In this document: positions 47,417 to 56,551 of the stretch, piece by piece | How positions within the stretch are numbered: the stretch's first letter is position 1 | Layout: every line of letters begins with the position of its first letter | NCBI RefSeq assembly: GCF_001875655.1 | Contig: NZ_MKEQ01000001.1 | Location: forward strand, 3,348,001-3,412,000 | From: Enterobacter hormaechei ATCC 49162 | GTDB taxonomy: Bacteria; Pseudomonadota; Gammaproteobacteria; Enterobacterales; Enterobacteriaceae | Length of the DNA stretch: 64,000 nucleotides | Direction: 5' to 3' | Notes under the pieces: generated by a model | What the model saw: the letters and a program-made list of their open reading frames with translations, nothing else | Database searches by the model: none | What the model was told of the DNA's origin: nothing | Made by a program: the position numbers and the translations under genes

Positions 47417-47535
47417 TTATTATGTGACGAAGATCGATAATCCATGGGCAGTCACCTTCTGGTCGTTGTTGTTATCACGCCTTGAATTTACAGTGTCCCA
47501 AAGATTTATTCTGACTTTAGCGGAGCAGTAGAAGA

Positions 47536-48501
47536 ATGACAAAGTATGCTTTGGTAGGTGATGTAGGCGGCACCAACGCGCGCCTTGCCCTGTGCGATGT
47601 AAACAGCGGTGAAATTTCTCAGGCGAAAACCTATTCAGGGCTGGATTACCCAAGCCTGGAAGCGGTGGTTCGCGTCTATCTGGAAGAGCATAAAGTGAGC
47701 GTGGAAGACGGTTGTATCGCCATCGCCTGTCCGATCACCGGCGACTGGGTGGCGATGACCAACCACACGTGGGCCTTCTCAATTGCCGAAATGCAGAAAA
47801 ACCTCGGCTTCTCGCATCTGGAAATTATCAACGACTTCACTGCGGTTTCCATGGCTATCCCAATGCTTAAACCAGAGCATCTGATTCAGTTCGGCGGTAC
47901 AGCGCCGGTTGAAGGCAAACCCATTGCCGTTTACGGTGCTGGCACCGGTCTGGGGGTGGCGCATCTGGTCCACGTCGACAGACGCTGGGTGAGCCTGCCG
48001 GGCGAGGGCGGTCACGTGGATTTTGCGCCGAACAGCGAAGAAGAGGGCATTATTCTTGAGGAGCTACGCGCCGAGATTGGACACGTGTCGGCCGAGCGCG
48101 TGCTTTCTGGCCCGGGTCTGGTGAACCTGTACCGGGCGATTGTGAAATCAGACGGTCGTCTGCCGGAAAATCTGCAACCAAAAGATGTGACCGAACGCGC
48201 GCTGGCCGATAGCTGTATTGACTGCCGCCGTGCTCTGTCGCTGTTCTGCGTCATCATGGGACGTTTCGGTGGCAACCTGGCGCTGAATCTTGGCACCTTT
48301 GGCGGAGTCTACATTGCGGGCGGGATCGTGCCGCGCTTCCTTGATTTCTTTACCGCCTCCGGCTTCCGTGGCGGCTTCGAAGACAAAGGCCGCTTCAAGA
48401 GCTATGTCCAGGACATTCCTGTTTACCTGATTGTCCACGACAACCCAGGCTTACTGGGCTCCGGCGCGCATCTGCGTCAGGTACTGGGTCAGATCCTCTG
48501 A
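47536..48501 (+). CDS. glk: Glk, glucokinase
   Basis: ATP-dependent phosphorylation of free cytoplasmic glucose; 321 residues, as in E. coli. The ATP phosphate-1 motif is [17 protein letters not shown] at the N-terminus, the catalytic Asp lies in [16 protein letters not shown] near 100, and the glucose-binding region [12 protein letters not shown] near 155 carries the EGGH motif. [16 protein letters not shown] is the adenosine region. The ATG at 47536 gives [14 protein letters not shown], the family start. A CCCTC palindrome follows its stop, and ypdB is convergent 35 bases on. Confidence 0.97.
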   Translation: MTKYALVGDVGGTNARLALCDVNSGEISQAKTYSGLDYPSLEAVVRVYLEEHKVSVEDGCIAIACPITGDWVAMTNHTWAFSIAEMQKNLGFSHLEIINDFTAVSMAIPMLKPEHLIQFGGTAPVEGKPIAVYGAGTGLGVAHLVHVDRRWVSLPGEGGHVDFAPNSEEEGIILEELRAEIGHVSAERVLSGPGLVNLYRAIVKSDGRLPENLQPKDVTERALADSCIDCRRALSLFCVIMGRFGGNLALNLGTFGGVYIAGGIVPRFLDFFTASGFRGGFEDKGRFKSYVQDIPVYLIVHDNPGLLGSGAHLRQVLGQIL

Positions 48502-48502
48502 T

Positions 48503-48531
48503 GCCCGTCCCCCTCTCCTGCGGGAGAGGGA
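48503..48531. repeat. dispersed CCCTC palindrome directly after glk
   Basis: Begins right after the glk stop (GCCCGTCCCC) and forms CCCTCTCC (48511-48518) / GGAGAGGG (48523-48530). Same family as the element after yfeX, but shorter. Confidence 0.75.
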
Positions 48532-48536
48532 ACGCA

Positions 48537-49268
48537 CTACAGGTGCATGAGCTGGCGGAACTCTTTCACTCTGCTGCGGCTTACAGGTACCTGAAAATCC
48601 AGATCCTTCAGACGCAAAATATAGGTGTTATTAAACCAGGGTTCGATTTCGCGGATCTTGTTCAGATTGACGCAGAACGAGCGGTGGCAGCGGAAGAAGT
48701 GAGCGGCCGGGAGTTTATTGCAAAATTCGGTGATGTTCATTGCCATGACGTAGGATTCACGCCGCGTATAGACAAACGTCATTTTTTCGTGCGCTTCAGC
48801 ATAGTAAATATCGTCGACAGGCGTGACGATGATCCGTTCGTCTTTCACCAGATTAATGGTGTCGTTTTCCCGCGCTACCGGGCTGGCGCTGGCGGGTAGT
48901 GTCTGCTGTTGCCACGCGGTTTCCAGCTTATGCAGCATGCTGATGATCCGCGACTCCTGGTACGGCTTCAGAATATAGTCAAAAGCTTCCAGCTCGAAGG
49001 CTTCCACGGCATGCTCTTTCCACGCGGTGACAAACACAATAAATGGCTTGTGGGCGAACTGATTAATATTTTGCGCCAGCAGGACGCCGTCCAGCGACGG
49101 AATATTAATATCGAGGAAAATCGCGTCGACCCGGTTATGCTGCAAAAATTTCAGCACGTCCAGACCATCCTCAAAACAGCCAACAATCTCCATCTGGCTG
49201 TGGGTTTTGATAAGCCAGCTCAACTCCTGTTGAGCCAGAATTTCATCTTCTACGATGATGACTTTCAT
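48537..49268 (-). CDS. ypdB: YpdB (PyrR), LytTR response regulator
   Basis: Response regulator of the YpdA/YpdB system, which in E. coli responds to external pyruvate and activates yhjX (pyrT). It has 243 residues. The receiver domain carries the acidic pocket (KVIIVEDEILAQQEL) and the phospho-Asp in VDAIFLDINIPSLDG near 53. The C-terminal LytTR DNA-binding domain (~135-243) shows IIVTPVDDIYYAEAHEKMTF and HRSFCVNLNKIREIEPWF. It lies 13 bases after ypdA on the same strand, so they form an operon. Confidence 0.95.
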   Translation of the reverse strand: MKVIIVEDEILAQQELSWLIKTHSQMEIVGCFEDGLDVLKFLQHNRVDAIFLDINIPSLDGVLLAQNINQFAHKPFIVFVTAWKEHAVEAFELEAFDYILKPYQESRIISMLHKLETAWQQQTLPASASPVARENDTINLVKDERIIVTPVDDIYYAEAHEKMTFVYTRRESYVMAMNITEFCNKLPAAHFFRCHRSFCVNLNKIREIEPWFNNTYILRLKDLDFQVPVSRSRVKEFRQLMHL

Positions 49269-49281
49269 CTGTTACTCCGGC

Positions 49282-50979
49282 CTACGGCAACAAGGGCAGG
49301 GGGGCATTAACGGGCGTTCGTTCATTCGGAACATAAAAAGCAATCTCGGTGCCCGGCTCAAGGCGGTGAATGTGCAGACCATCACCGTACAACAGCTTGA
49401 CCCGATGGTGTACATTCAGCAGCCCAATCTTATTGCCCGGCATTTCGTTTGATTTGACGCGCTCGATGACTTTCGGATCGATGCCGTGCCCGGTGTCGCG
49501 CACGGCGATGCGCACGCGGTTACCGCTTTCCGTTACGCTAATTGTTACCACGCCTTTGCCCTTACACGGCTGAATACCGTGAACAATGGCGTTTTCTACC
49601 AGCGGCTGGATCAGCAGGCTTGGGATCACGCAGTTGACCTCTTCATCAATATCGTAAATGACCGTCAGCTTATCGCCAAAGCGTGCCTGCTCAATCGCGA
49701 TGTAATCCTTGATTTGATACAGCTCTTTTTTGATGTCGATCTGCTCGTCGTCTTTTAACTCAATGTTGTAGCGCAGATAGCGCGACAGATTAAAAATTAA
49801 CTGCCGGGCGGTATCCGGATTCAGACGGATAGAGGACGAAATAGCGTTCAGCGCGTTAAACAGAAAATGGGGATTGATTTTGCTTTGCAGGGCACGCAGC
49901 TCTGCCTTATTTGCCATCTCACGCAGTTGCTCCGCACGCGAAACTTCGAGTTGGGTGGAGATGATCTGCGACAGGCCAATCGCCATCTCCTGGAGGGTGG
50001 AGGTGATTTGGTGTGCATGGCAGTAGTAAATTTTCAGCGTGCCCGTGACCACGCCCTTTTCCCACAGCGGGATCACCAGCATCGAGTGGATCTCTGGCGT
50101 TCGATGGGCTTCATCATTGTTTTTAATGATGATTTTTCCGTAATTAATCGCCTGTCTGGTGGTCGGGCTGATGGTATCGTCGCTGTCGCGATAATTGTGC
50201 TCACCGACGCCAACGTAGGCCAGCACGTGGTCAATATTGGTGATGGCGACCGCATCGGCGTGAATATCCCGGCGGATGATATCGCAAACCTGACGTAAAG
50301 ATTCGGCGTTAACGTGTCGGAAAAGCGGCAGCGTTTTGTTGGCAATATCGAGTGCCAGCTTGGCCTGACGCGCGGCGCTGGCCTCTTTTTCGCCTTCCAC
50401 GCTTTGCACCAGCAGCACGATAAAACCGATACAGACGCTCCCGAGGATCATCGGAATACCGATCTTCGAGACGATATCCAGCCCCAGCGCGATGGTTGGC
50501 GCCCAGACGATAACCAGGATCATGGTCAGCGTTTCGCAGATCATCCCCGCGATAATCCCCGCACGCCAGTGCTGCTTTTTCGGGATTTTGCGGTTAATCC
50601 AGCCCGAAAGCAGCCCCGCAATAATACTGGTGATAAAGCAGGGGACGGCCGTCACGCCGCCAATATCAATCAGGTATCGATGGGTGCCAGCGATAATGCC
50701 TGTGATAATCCCGACCCAGGGGCCAAAGAGGATCCCGCCTGACATCACCGCAATGATGCGCACGTTCACCAGCGAGCCTTCTACCGGCACGCCGGACCAG
50801 GTGCTGAACAGGGCAAACATCGAAAAGATAAACGTGACGGCCAGCAGCTCTTTTGGCGAATGAGCAGATTTATGCAAAAGTTCGCGGAACAAGCGGATGC
50901 GGATGAGGAAAAAGAGACAGATCAGCATTAATGCCGCGCGGTCGAACACCGCCAGGAGCATATTGAAGATTTCGTGCAC
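49282..50979 (-). CDS. ypdA: YpdA (PyrS), LytS-type sensor histidine kinase
   Basis: Membrane sensor kinase paired with YpdB; in E. coli it is a high-affinity pyruvate sensor. 565 residues, as in E. coli. The N-terminal 5TMR-LYT membrane domain spans ~1-200 ([20 protein letters not shown] and [20 protein letters not shown]). A GAF-like region follows (~225-350), then the His_kinase family phospho-acceptor [20 protein letters not shown] near 370, and the HATPase region [20 protein letters not shown] and [10 protein letters not shown]. The E. coli ypdC and fry genes that lie near this pair are absent here. Confidence 0.95.
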   Translation of the reverse strand: MHEIFNMLLAVFDRAALMLICLFFLIRIRLFRELLHKSAHSPKELLAVTFIFSMFALFSTWSGVPVEGSLVNVRIIAVMSGGILFGPWVGIITGIIAGTHRYLIDIGGVTAVPCFITSIIAGLLSGWINRKIPKKQHWRAGIIAGMICETLTMILVIVWAPTIALGLDIVSKIGIPMILGSVCIGFIVLLVQSVEGEKEASAARQAKLALDIANKTLPLFRHVNAESLRQVCDIIRRDIHADAVAITNIDHVLAYVGVGEHNYRDSDDTISPTTRQAINYGKIIIKNNDEAHRTPEIHSMLVIPLWEKGVVTGTLKIYYCHAHQITSTLQEMAIGLSQIISTQLEVSRAEQLREMANKAELRALQSKINPHFLFNALNAISSSIRLNPDTARQLIFNLSRYLRYNIELKDDEQIDIKKELYQIKDYIAIEQARFGDKLTVIYDIDEEVNCVIPSLLIQPLVENAIVHGIQPCKGKGVVTISVTESGNRVRIAVRDTGHGIDPKVIERVKSNEMPGNKIGLLNVHHRVKLLYGDGLHIHRLEPGTEIAFYVPNERTPVNAPLPLLP

Positions 50980-51365
50980 GGTCAGGCCTGGGAAAACGGG
51001 AAAAATCTATGATAGAAAACATGGGGCCTGATGACCAGCTATCCGTCAGATTTATCAAATGCGGAAAAACCATAATTCTCAAAGGGGATTGCTGGCGTTT
51101 GCCCGAAAGACGGTGCTTTTCCGTTCAGGGGGAAAAGTCAGGTAACAATACTGAAAATACCGTGTTAAATCGTAGCGCTAAAAACTGCCTGTTCGCGATA
51201 AGAGTTCCGCTTTTCACTACTATCGCATTCCCGTTTTAGCGCAATATCGTGTTTTGGCGTTATCCTCTCGACAGCGCCTTTTTCTTCAGGTTATTTTCTC
51301 AGCATGCCACACAGGTGGCAGCGTCGCTCGGACGGTCCGGGCGCTAACGTGACTCTGAGGAATCT
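50980..51365. promoter_or_regulatory. divergent promoter region of ypdA and alaC
   Basis: 386 bases without a convincing gene. It must carry the promoters of ypdA (minus) and alaC (plus). A perfect hairpin TGCCAC (51305-51310) / GTGGCA (51315-51320) with loop ACAG lies 46 bases before the alaC ATG, within the expected alaC leader. No T-tract follows, so it is not a simple terminator. Confidence 0.5.
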
Positions 51366-52601
51366 ATGGCTGAATTCAGTCCTGAACGCCGTTTTACGCG
51401 TATCGATCGTCTCCCCCCTTATGTTTTCAATATCACTGCTGAACTGAAAATGGCTGCGCGTCGGCGCGGCGAAGACATTATTGATTTCAGCATGGGTAAC
51501 CCTGACGGCCCAACGCCGCCGCATATCGTTGAGAAACTCTGCACGGTGGCTCAGCGTCCTGATACGCACGGGTATTCAACCTCACGCGGCATTCCCCGGT
51601 TACGTCGGGCGATCTCTCGCTGGTATCAGGATCGTTATCAGGTGGATATCGACCCTGAAAGTGAAGCAATTGTCACCATCGGCTCCAAAGAGGGGCTGGC
51701 CCACCTGATGCTGGCGACGCTGGATCACGGCGATACCGTGCTGGTGCCGAATCCGAGCTACCCGATCCATATATATGGGGCGGTGATTGCCGGCGCGCAG
51801 GTTCGCTCTGTCCCCCTGGTGGAAGGCGTCGACTTCTTTAACGAGCTGGAACGAGCGATTCGTGAAAGCTATCCGAAGCCGAAAATGATGATCCTCGGTT
51901 TCCCGTCCAACCCAACGGCACAATGCGTCGAACTCGAATTTTTTGAGAAAGTGGTTGCGCTGGCTAAGCGTTACGACGTGCTGGTGGTACACGATCTCGC
52001 CTATGCCGATATCGTTTATGATGGCTGGAAAGCGCCGTCAATTATGCAGGTGCCGGGTGCCCGTGATGTGGCGGTTGAGTTTTTCACCCTGTCGAAAAGC
52101 TACAACATGGCGGGCTGGCGAATTGGTTTTATGGTGGGAAACAAAACGCTGGTGAGCGCCCTGGCGCGGATTAAAAGTTACCATGACTATGGCACCTTTA
52201 CGCCGTTACAGGTTGCAGCCATCGCCGCGCTGGAAGGGGATCAGCAGTGCGTGCTTGATATTGCCGCCCAGTACAAACGCCGCCGTGACGTGCTGGTTAA
52301 AGGGCTTCATGAAGCTGGCTGGATGGTGGAAATGCCTAAAGCCTCCATGTACGTCTGGGCGAAAATCCCTGAGCCGTATGCGGCGATGGGGTCTCTGGAA
52401 TTTGCCAAAAAACTGCTTCAGGACGCGAAGGTTTGCGTTTCTCCAGGCATTGGCTTTGGTGACTACGGTGATACGCACGTGCGTTTCGCGCTGATCGAAA
52501 ACAGCGACCGTATCCGTCAGGCAGTGCGGGGGATTAAAAGTATGTTCCGCGCGGATGGCCTGCTTGCAGGGAAGAGCGTCGCGGAACAACCCGAGTCGTA
52601 A
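51366..52601 (+). CDS. alaC: AlaC, glutamate-pyruvate aminotransferase
   Basis: PLP-dependent fold-type-I aminotransferase making alanine from pyruvate and glutamate, 411 residues (E. coli AlaC 412). The PLP lysine is in [20 protein letters not shown] near residue 246. Conserved supports: the N-terminal [49 protein letters not shown] (N for PLP) and [14 protein letters not shown] (Asp). In E. coli alaC responds to Lrp and alanine supply. Its neighbour ypdAB senses pyruvate, its own substrate. A strong terminator follows. Confidence 0.96.
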   Translation: MAEFSPERRFTRIDRLPPYVFNITAELKMAARRRGEDIIDFSMGNPDGPTPPHIVEKLCTVAQRPDTHGYSTSRGIPRLRRAISRWYQDRYQVDIDPESEAIVTIGSKEGLAHLMLATLDHGDTVLVPNPSYPIHIYGAVIAGAQVRSVPLVEGVDFFNELERAIRESYPKPKMMILGFPSNPTAQCVELEFFEKVVALAKRYDVLVVHDLAYADIVYDGWKAPSIMQVPGARDVAVEFFTLSKSYNMAGWRIGFMVGNKTLVSALARIKSYHDYGTFTPLQVAAIAALEGDQQCVLDIAAQYKRRRDVLVKGLHEAGWMVEMPKASMYVWAKIPEPYAAMGSLEFAKKLLQDAKVCVSPGIGFGDYGDTHVRFALIENSDRIRQAVRGIKSMFRADGLLAGKSVAEQPES

Positions 52602-52610
52602 CGGACACCA

Positions 52611-52643
52611 AAAAAAACAGGCGCCAACGGCGCCTGTTTTTTT
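52611..52643 (+). terminator. rho-independent terminator after alaC
   Basis: AAAAAAACAGGCGCC / GGCGCCTGTTTTTTT with AAC loop: long perfect symmetry, so it can also serve the minus-strand ypdK message. Confidence 0.92.
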
Positions 52644-52659
52644 GACTGCATTTTCTTAA

Positions 52660-52731
52660 CTAGATCATCAGAGCAAACGTTCCGGCCCAAACTAAAACAA
52701 TAACCGAAATGCCCATAAAGAAATATTTCAC
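52660..52731 (-). CDS. ypdK: YpdK, 23-residue membrane protein
   Basis: Very short gene. From the GTG at 52731 the minus strand encodes MKYFFMGISVIVLVWAGTFA then LMI and stop (TAG). It is a single hydrophobic span, nearly identical to the E. coli K-12 small membrane protein YpdK (MKYFFMGISVMVIVWAGTFA then LMI). GGAG lies about 9-10 bases upstream. A different, longer frame (start 52738) overlaps it but has no similarity I recognise and no membrane pattern. Function unknown. It lies between alaC (convergent) and lpxP (upstream, same strand). Confidence 0.88.
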   Translation of the reverse strand: MKYFFMGISVIVLVWAGTFALMI

Positions 52732-52743
52732 GTTTCATCGCTC

Positions 52744-52761
52744 CGCGTATCTTCCGGTACG
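52744..52761 (-). other. hairpin in the ypdK leader
   Basis: GCGTA / TACGC stem (minus-strand sense) just ahead of the ypdK ribosome site, preceded by a run of T. It could influence ypdK translation or read-through. It is short, so significance is uncertain. Confidence 0.3.
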
Positions 52762-53053
52762 CATTAAAAAAACAGAGTCCAACTGAGTATAGAGAGTTGA
52801 AATCATACGAAAGGGGAAATCGGAATTATCCCGTTACGTCGCTAACTTCAGCTCTGAATTCTGTGCTTTCCTGTCGCCAGACGGCGCTAATGTACGCCTA
52901 AATTTCAGGGGTGACAAGAGGCATTTTTTTAAATAATTTCCTATACTTACGGGTGTCGTGGAACGGCGACAGTTTGATTTCAGCACGCAATAAATGCCTG
53001 TTGAGCGACGGTTGATAAAAGCCGTGACGCACTGCGATTACAGGTGTTTGAAA

Positions 53054-53081
53054 AGGTTAGTTTCTTAGCGAAACTAACCTC
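53054..53081 (-). terminator. rho-independent terminator after lpxP
   Basis: GGTTAGTTTC / GAAACTAACC ten-base perfect stem with a five-base loop, followed on the minus strand by TTTTC; 10 bases after the lpxP stop codon. The 300 bases between it and ypdK (52762-53053) hold only AT-rich promoter-like sequence, including TATACT elements on both strands. Confidence 0.85.
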
Positions 53082-53090
53082 CAGGAGGGG

Positions 53091-54008
53091 TCAGATATAG
53101 AGTGAGGCTTCGCCCAGTGGACGGGTTTTAAAGCGGCGGTGCATCCACAAATACTGCTCAGGTGCGCGCATAATCTCAAACTCAATGACCTTATTGATAA
53201 AGGTCGCGGCTTCACTCTCATCTTCAGGATAGTTCGCCATTTCTGGGGAGATGTGCAGGCGATAGCCTGACTTATCCGCTTTTCTGACCATGGTCACCGT
53301 TAACATGGCGGCGCCTGAGAGACGTGAAATCACAAAGGTGCCGTTCGTCGTAGCGACATCTTTAACCGCAAAGAAAGGAGCAAAGCTGCTGCCTTTAGGG
53401 CCGTAATCCTGATCCGGAGCAAACCAGACGGCTTCCCCTTTTTTCAGGGCGCCAACCATACCGCGCAAATTGTTACGGCTGATCATCGCCTTATTTGAAC
53501 GCATGCGACCCCGCGTTTGTACCCATTCCATCAGCGCGCTGTTGTGCGGGCGATAGGTTGCCATCATTGGCTGACAAAGACCCATAACGCGGCCGCCCAG
53601 CTCAAGCGACATAAAATGCACACCCACAACCATCACACCGCGTTTTTGCAGCTGGGCACGTTTCAGGTTATCCAGACCTTCCACGTCGAACCATTTACGG
53701 ACACGCTCGTCAGGCCAGAACCAGGCCATACCGGTTTCAAGCAGCGCCATACCAATAGATTTAAAGTTTTCCGCGATCAGCGTTTCACGCTGCTGCGCAT
53801 TGTAATGCGGAAAGCAAAGTTCGAGATTTTTTCGGGCAATGGACTCACGACGCTTAAGGAAGTGACGCGATGCGCTGCCGAGCTTCGAACCCAGGAAACG
53901 GATCACGGGATAAGGAAGTTGAACCAGCAGCCAAAGCACGCCAAGGCCGAACCATGTAAACCAGTAGCGCGGGTGCAGAAACGCCCGCTGAAATTTGGAT
54001 TGAGACAA
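53091..54008 (-). CDS. lpxP: LpxP, palmitoleoyl acyltransferase for lipid A
   Basis: Inner-membrane enzyme adding palmitoleate to Kdo2-lipid IVA in place of laurate; cold-induced in E. coli. The N-terminal anchor is FLHPRYWFTWFGLGVLWLLV; the catalytic HX4D/E motif lies in GVMVVGVHFMSLELGGRVMG (H-x4-E). GLCQPMMATYRPHNSALMEW and PDQDYGPKGSSFAPFF are LpxL/LpxP signatures. No ATG lies at the family start: counted by alignment, translation begins at TTG 54008 (305 residues) or possibly ATT 54011 (306, the E. coli length). The frame is open upstream to 54164, but that part does not resemble LpxP. Confidence 0.88.
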   Translation of the reverse strand: MSQSKFQRAFLHPRYWFTWFGLGVLWLLVQLPYPVIRFLGSKLGSASRHFLKRRESIARKNLELCFPHYNAQQRETLIAENFKSIGMALLETGMAWFWPDERVRKWFDVEGLDNLKRAQLQKRGVMVVGVHFMSLELGGRVMGLCQPMMATYRPHNSALMEWVQTRGRMRSNKAMISRNNLRGMVGALKKGEAVWFAPDQDYGPKGSSFAPFFAVKDVATTNGTFVISRLSGAAMLTVTMVRKADKSGYRLHISPEMANYPEDESEAATFINKVIEFEIMRAPEQYLWMHRRFKTRPLGEASLYI

Positions 54009-54363
54009 AATAGTGGAACCTATGTGAAGCCTGTGAAGGTAGCGCAGACTTCGCGATACCACGTGCCATTGAGACCGTAGGACGAGGTCATGGTTGCAGG
54101 CTTTACCGTTCTTTACGACGTTGCCTGGCCATTGCTGACTTGGGTGGGCGGCATAATGTAGCACCGTTATACATTATGAGCTATCACTCGTTTTTGATTA
54201 AAAAAGCGGCAGTTACGGAGTGGGTTGATTTTGCTCAGGTAATAAATAATGAAGAACCACGCCACGGAAGAGGGGGAAGGCAATCGTAGCCGGAAGCAAT
54301 GTGGGAATCGGCATGCTAAGGACTGGGTGAATCTGAATAGAGAAGTATAAGGATAAGCAGAAG
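54009..54363 (-). promoter_or_regulatory. lpxP leader and tRNA-Arg flank
   Basis: About 355 bases without a supported gene. It should contain the lpxP promoter (cold-shock-regulated in E. coli); CATAAT and TATAAC elements near 54166-54178 on the minus strand are possible -10 boxes. In E. coli K-12 a prophage and several gene clusters lie between argW and lpxP; none remains here. Confidence 0.4.
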
Positions 54364-54435
54364 TGTCCCCTGCAGGAATCGAACCTGCAACTAGCCCTTA
54401 GGAGGGGCTCGTTATATCCATTTAACTAAGGGGAC
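54364..54435 (-). tRNA. argW: tRNA-Arg (anticodon CCU), CCA not encoded
   Basis: Minus strand starts GTCCCCTTAGTTAAATGGAT, has anticodon loop CTCCTAA and ends CAGGGGAC-A. All stems pair (acceptor GTCCCCT/AGGGGAC). The three bases after the discriminator are CTT, not CCA, so the end must be added by tRNA nucleotidyltransferase. Every other tRNA gene in this window encodes CCA. It is the counterpart of E. coli argW, a known phage attachment site. Confidence 0.93.
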
Positions 54436-54510
54436 GAAGCGGCAAGAGTATAGCGTTATTTACACTTTTCGTTAAGCGCATTGCCGCCTGACTGGTCAAA
54501 GAGTCACCGT

Positions 54511-55440
54511 TCACGCCGATTTTTCGGCTGTTTTATCCTTTTTTTCCTGCGCCTTAAGCTCGGCCTTCCGTTTGTTGGACATGTCATTACGGATTTGCGC
54601 ATGGCTCAGTAGTGCAAAAATAAAGGTGCCGCCACAAATGTTGCCTGCGAGGGTAGGCAGGGCGAACGGCCAGAAAAAGTCGCTCCAGTGGAGTGTGCCG
54701 TTAAATACCAGATAAAGGATTTCAACGGTTCCGACAACAATGTGCGTGGTATCGGCGAGTGCGATAAGCCAGGTCATCAGGATAATCACCACGATTTTCG
54801 CGCTGCCCGCTGACGGGAACATCCAGACCATCGTGGCGATTATCCAGCCGGAGATAATGGCATTAGAGAACATTTCAACCGGCGTGTTTTTCATCACATC
54901 CATCCCAATCTTGACGAATGCATCACGGGTCGGTTCATCAAATATTGGCATATACTCGAAGGCCCAGGCAGCGATGCCCGTACCGATGAGGTTCCCCAGC
55001 AGTACGACGCTCCACAGGCGCATCAGTAAGCCGAAATTACCAAGGGTCGGATTTTGCATGACGGGCAGTACGGCAGTGACGGTGTTCTCCGTGAAAAGCT
55101 GCTGTCGCGCCATAATGACGATAATAAAGCCGAACGTGTAGCCTAAATTCTCCAGCAAAAAACCGCCCGGCACGCCTTCAAGCTGAACGTGAAATATCCC
55201 TTTTGCGAGCAGTGACGCGCCCATAGACAGACCGGCTGCGATGGCCGACCACAGCAGGGCCATTGCATCGCGCTCCATCTCTTTTTCACCGTCCTGACGA
55301 ATATGCTCATGAATAGCCATGGCGCGCGACGGCAGGCGATCTTCATCGACTTCTATCTCTTCTCCCCGGTCTTTCTCCTCACTTTCAATCTCATGTTCCT
55401 CTTTGCTTTCGCCAATTTTCTCTTCGCTAATGTCTTTCAT
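54511..55440 (-). CDS. yfdC: YfdC, formate/nitrite transporter-family protein
   Basis: Inner-membrane protein of the FNT (FocA/NirC) superfamily, 309 residues. Its transported substrate is not established. A long acidic N-terminal stretch (~1-40: EEKIGESKEEHEIESEEKDR) precedes the membrane part. Six hydrophobic spans follow, from ALLWSAIAAGLSMGASLLAK to PTLAGNICGGTFIFALLSHA. The C-terminus is Lys-rich. The ATG at 55440 has AAGGAG six bases upstream; an earlier ATG at 55467 lacks one. It resembles E. coli YfdC (310) closely. Confidence 0.92.
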   Translation of the reverse strand: MKDISEEKIGESKEEHEIESEEKDRGEEIEVDEDRLPSRAMAIHEHIRQDGEKEMERDAMALLWSAIAAGLSMGASLLAKGIFHVQLEGVPGGFLLENLGYTFGFIIVIMARQQLFTENTVTAVLPVMQNPTLGNFGLLMRLWSVVLLGNLIGTGIAAWAFEYMPIFDEPTRDAFVKIGMDVMKNTPVEMFSNAIISGWIIATMVWMFPSAGSAKIVVIILMTWLIALADTTHIVVGTVEILYLVFNGTLHWSDFFWPFALPTLAGNICGGTFIFALLSHAQIRNDMSNKRKAELKAQEKKDKTAEKSA

Positions 55441-55754
55441 AACAACTCCTTCGGGGTAATCGCTCATTTAAGCGTAGCGGCTTTTAGCGCCTTGCCCGTG
55501 GGGATGCTCTTAAATTGCTGAAAATGGCAATAAAGGTGAGACATCGCTTTCAAAGCCAATATAAAATTGCCAGCGAAACGAATTCTTAAAGACAGGCTAT
55601 GCTGAAATTAGCGTGATGACACGAGCGGGTCGTCATCGTCCTCGTAGACATCGGTAAGCGTGCTGTTACAATCACTTGCACGTTTCAGACGGAGCGTCAC
55701 AGGCTCCGTCACAGATGGCATTCAACGATAGCCATATTGAACAGGGAGAAATTT

Positions 55755-56507
55755 ATGAAGCTTCGGCTGTCGGCGCTTGCGCTGGGCGTAACAATGCTTG
55801 TGGGCTGCGCCAGCTCTGGCGAGCAAACGGGACGCTCCGATCCTCTCGAAGGATTTAACCGTTCAATGTACAGCTTTAACTATAATGTGCTGGATCCGTA
55901 TCTGGTTCGTCCGGTTGCCGTGGCATGGCGTGACTACGTTCCGCAGCCAGCGCGTAACGGGCTGAGCAACTTTACCAGTAACCTGGAAGAGCCAGCGGTC
56001 ATGGTGAACTACTTCCTCCAGGGCGACCCGTATCAGGGGATGGTGCATTTCACCCGCTTCTTCCTGAACTCCCTGCTGGGTATGGGCGGCTTAATTGACG
56101 TCGCAGGCATGGCAAACCCGAAACTACAGCGTGAACAGCCGCACCGTTTCGGCAGCACGCTGGGGCATTATGGCGTAGGCTATGGTCCGTATGTGCACCT
56201 GCCATTCTACGGCAGCTTCACCGTGCGTGATGATGGCGGCGACATGGTGGATACCCTCTATCCGGTGCTGTCATGGCTCACCTGGCCGCTGTCGATTGGT
56301 AAATGGACCGTGGAAGGAATTGAAACCCGTGCGCAATTGCTGGACTCTGACGGTCTGCTGCGCCAGTCTTCCGATCCTTACATCATGGTGCGCGAGGCCT
56401 ACTTCCAGAACCATGACTTTATTGCCAACGGCGGTAAGCTGAAGCCGGAAGATAATCCGAACGCGAAAGCCATCGAGAATGAATTAAAAGATATCGATTC
56501 GGAATAA
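55755..56507 (+). CDS. mlaA: MlaA (VacJ), outer-membrane lipoprotein for phospholipid retrieval
   Basis: Component of the Mla pathway: removes misplaced phospholipids from the outer leaflet of the outer membrane with OmpC and hands them to MlaC. The signal peptide ends in the lipobox LVGC (Cys18; next residues AS favour outer-membrane sorting). The mature MlaA domain shows DPLEGFNRSMYSFNYNVLDP, LSNFTSNLEEPAVMVNYFLQ, GSTLGHYGVGYGPYVHLPFY and MVDTLYPVLSWLTWPLSIGK, all family blocks. The ATG at 55755 gives the lipoprotein signal; an upstream ATG at 55737 is in frame but adds non-family residues. It has 250 residues. Confidence 0.96.
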   Translation: MKLRLSALALGVTMLVGCASSGEQTGRSDPLEGFNRSMYSFNYNVLDPYLVRPVAVAWRDYVPQPARNGLSNFTSNLEEPAVMVNYFLQGDPYQGMVHFTRFFLNSLLGMGGLIDVAGMANPKLQREQPHRFGSTLGHYGVGYGPYVHLPFYGSFTVRDDGGDMVDTLYPVLSWLTWPLSIGKWTVEGIETRAQLLDSDGLLRQSSDPYIMVREAYFQNHDFIANGGKLKPEDNPNAKAIENELKDIDSE

Positions 56508-56509
56508 AT

Positions 56510-56537
56510 AAAAAAGGTGAGCAACGCTCACCTTTTT
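56510..56537. terminator. bidirectional terminator between mlaA and fadL
   Basis: AAAAAAGGTGAGC / GCTCACCTTTTTT perfect stem with a short AA-containing loop; it serves convergent mlaA and fadL. Confidence 0.92.
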
Positions 56538-56551
56538 TAATTGTGTCGGGA

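Noticed and set aside
54009..54164. N-terminal extension of lpxP by 52 codons
   Set aside because: The extra residues do not resemble LpxP/LpxL proteins, which begin close to FLHPRYW, and the 54164 start has no ribosome site.
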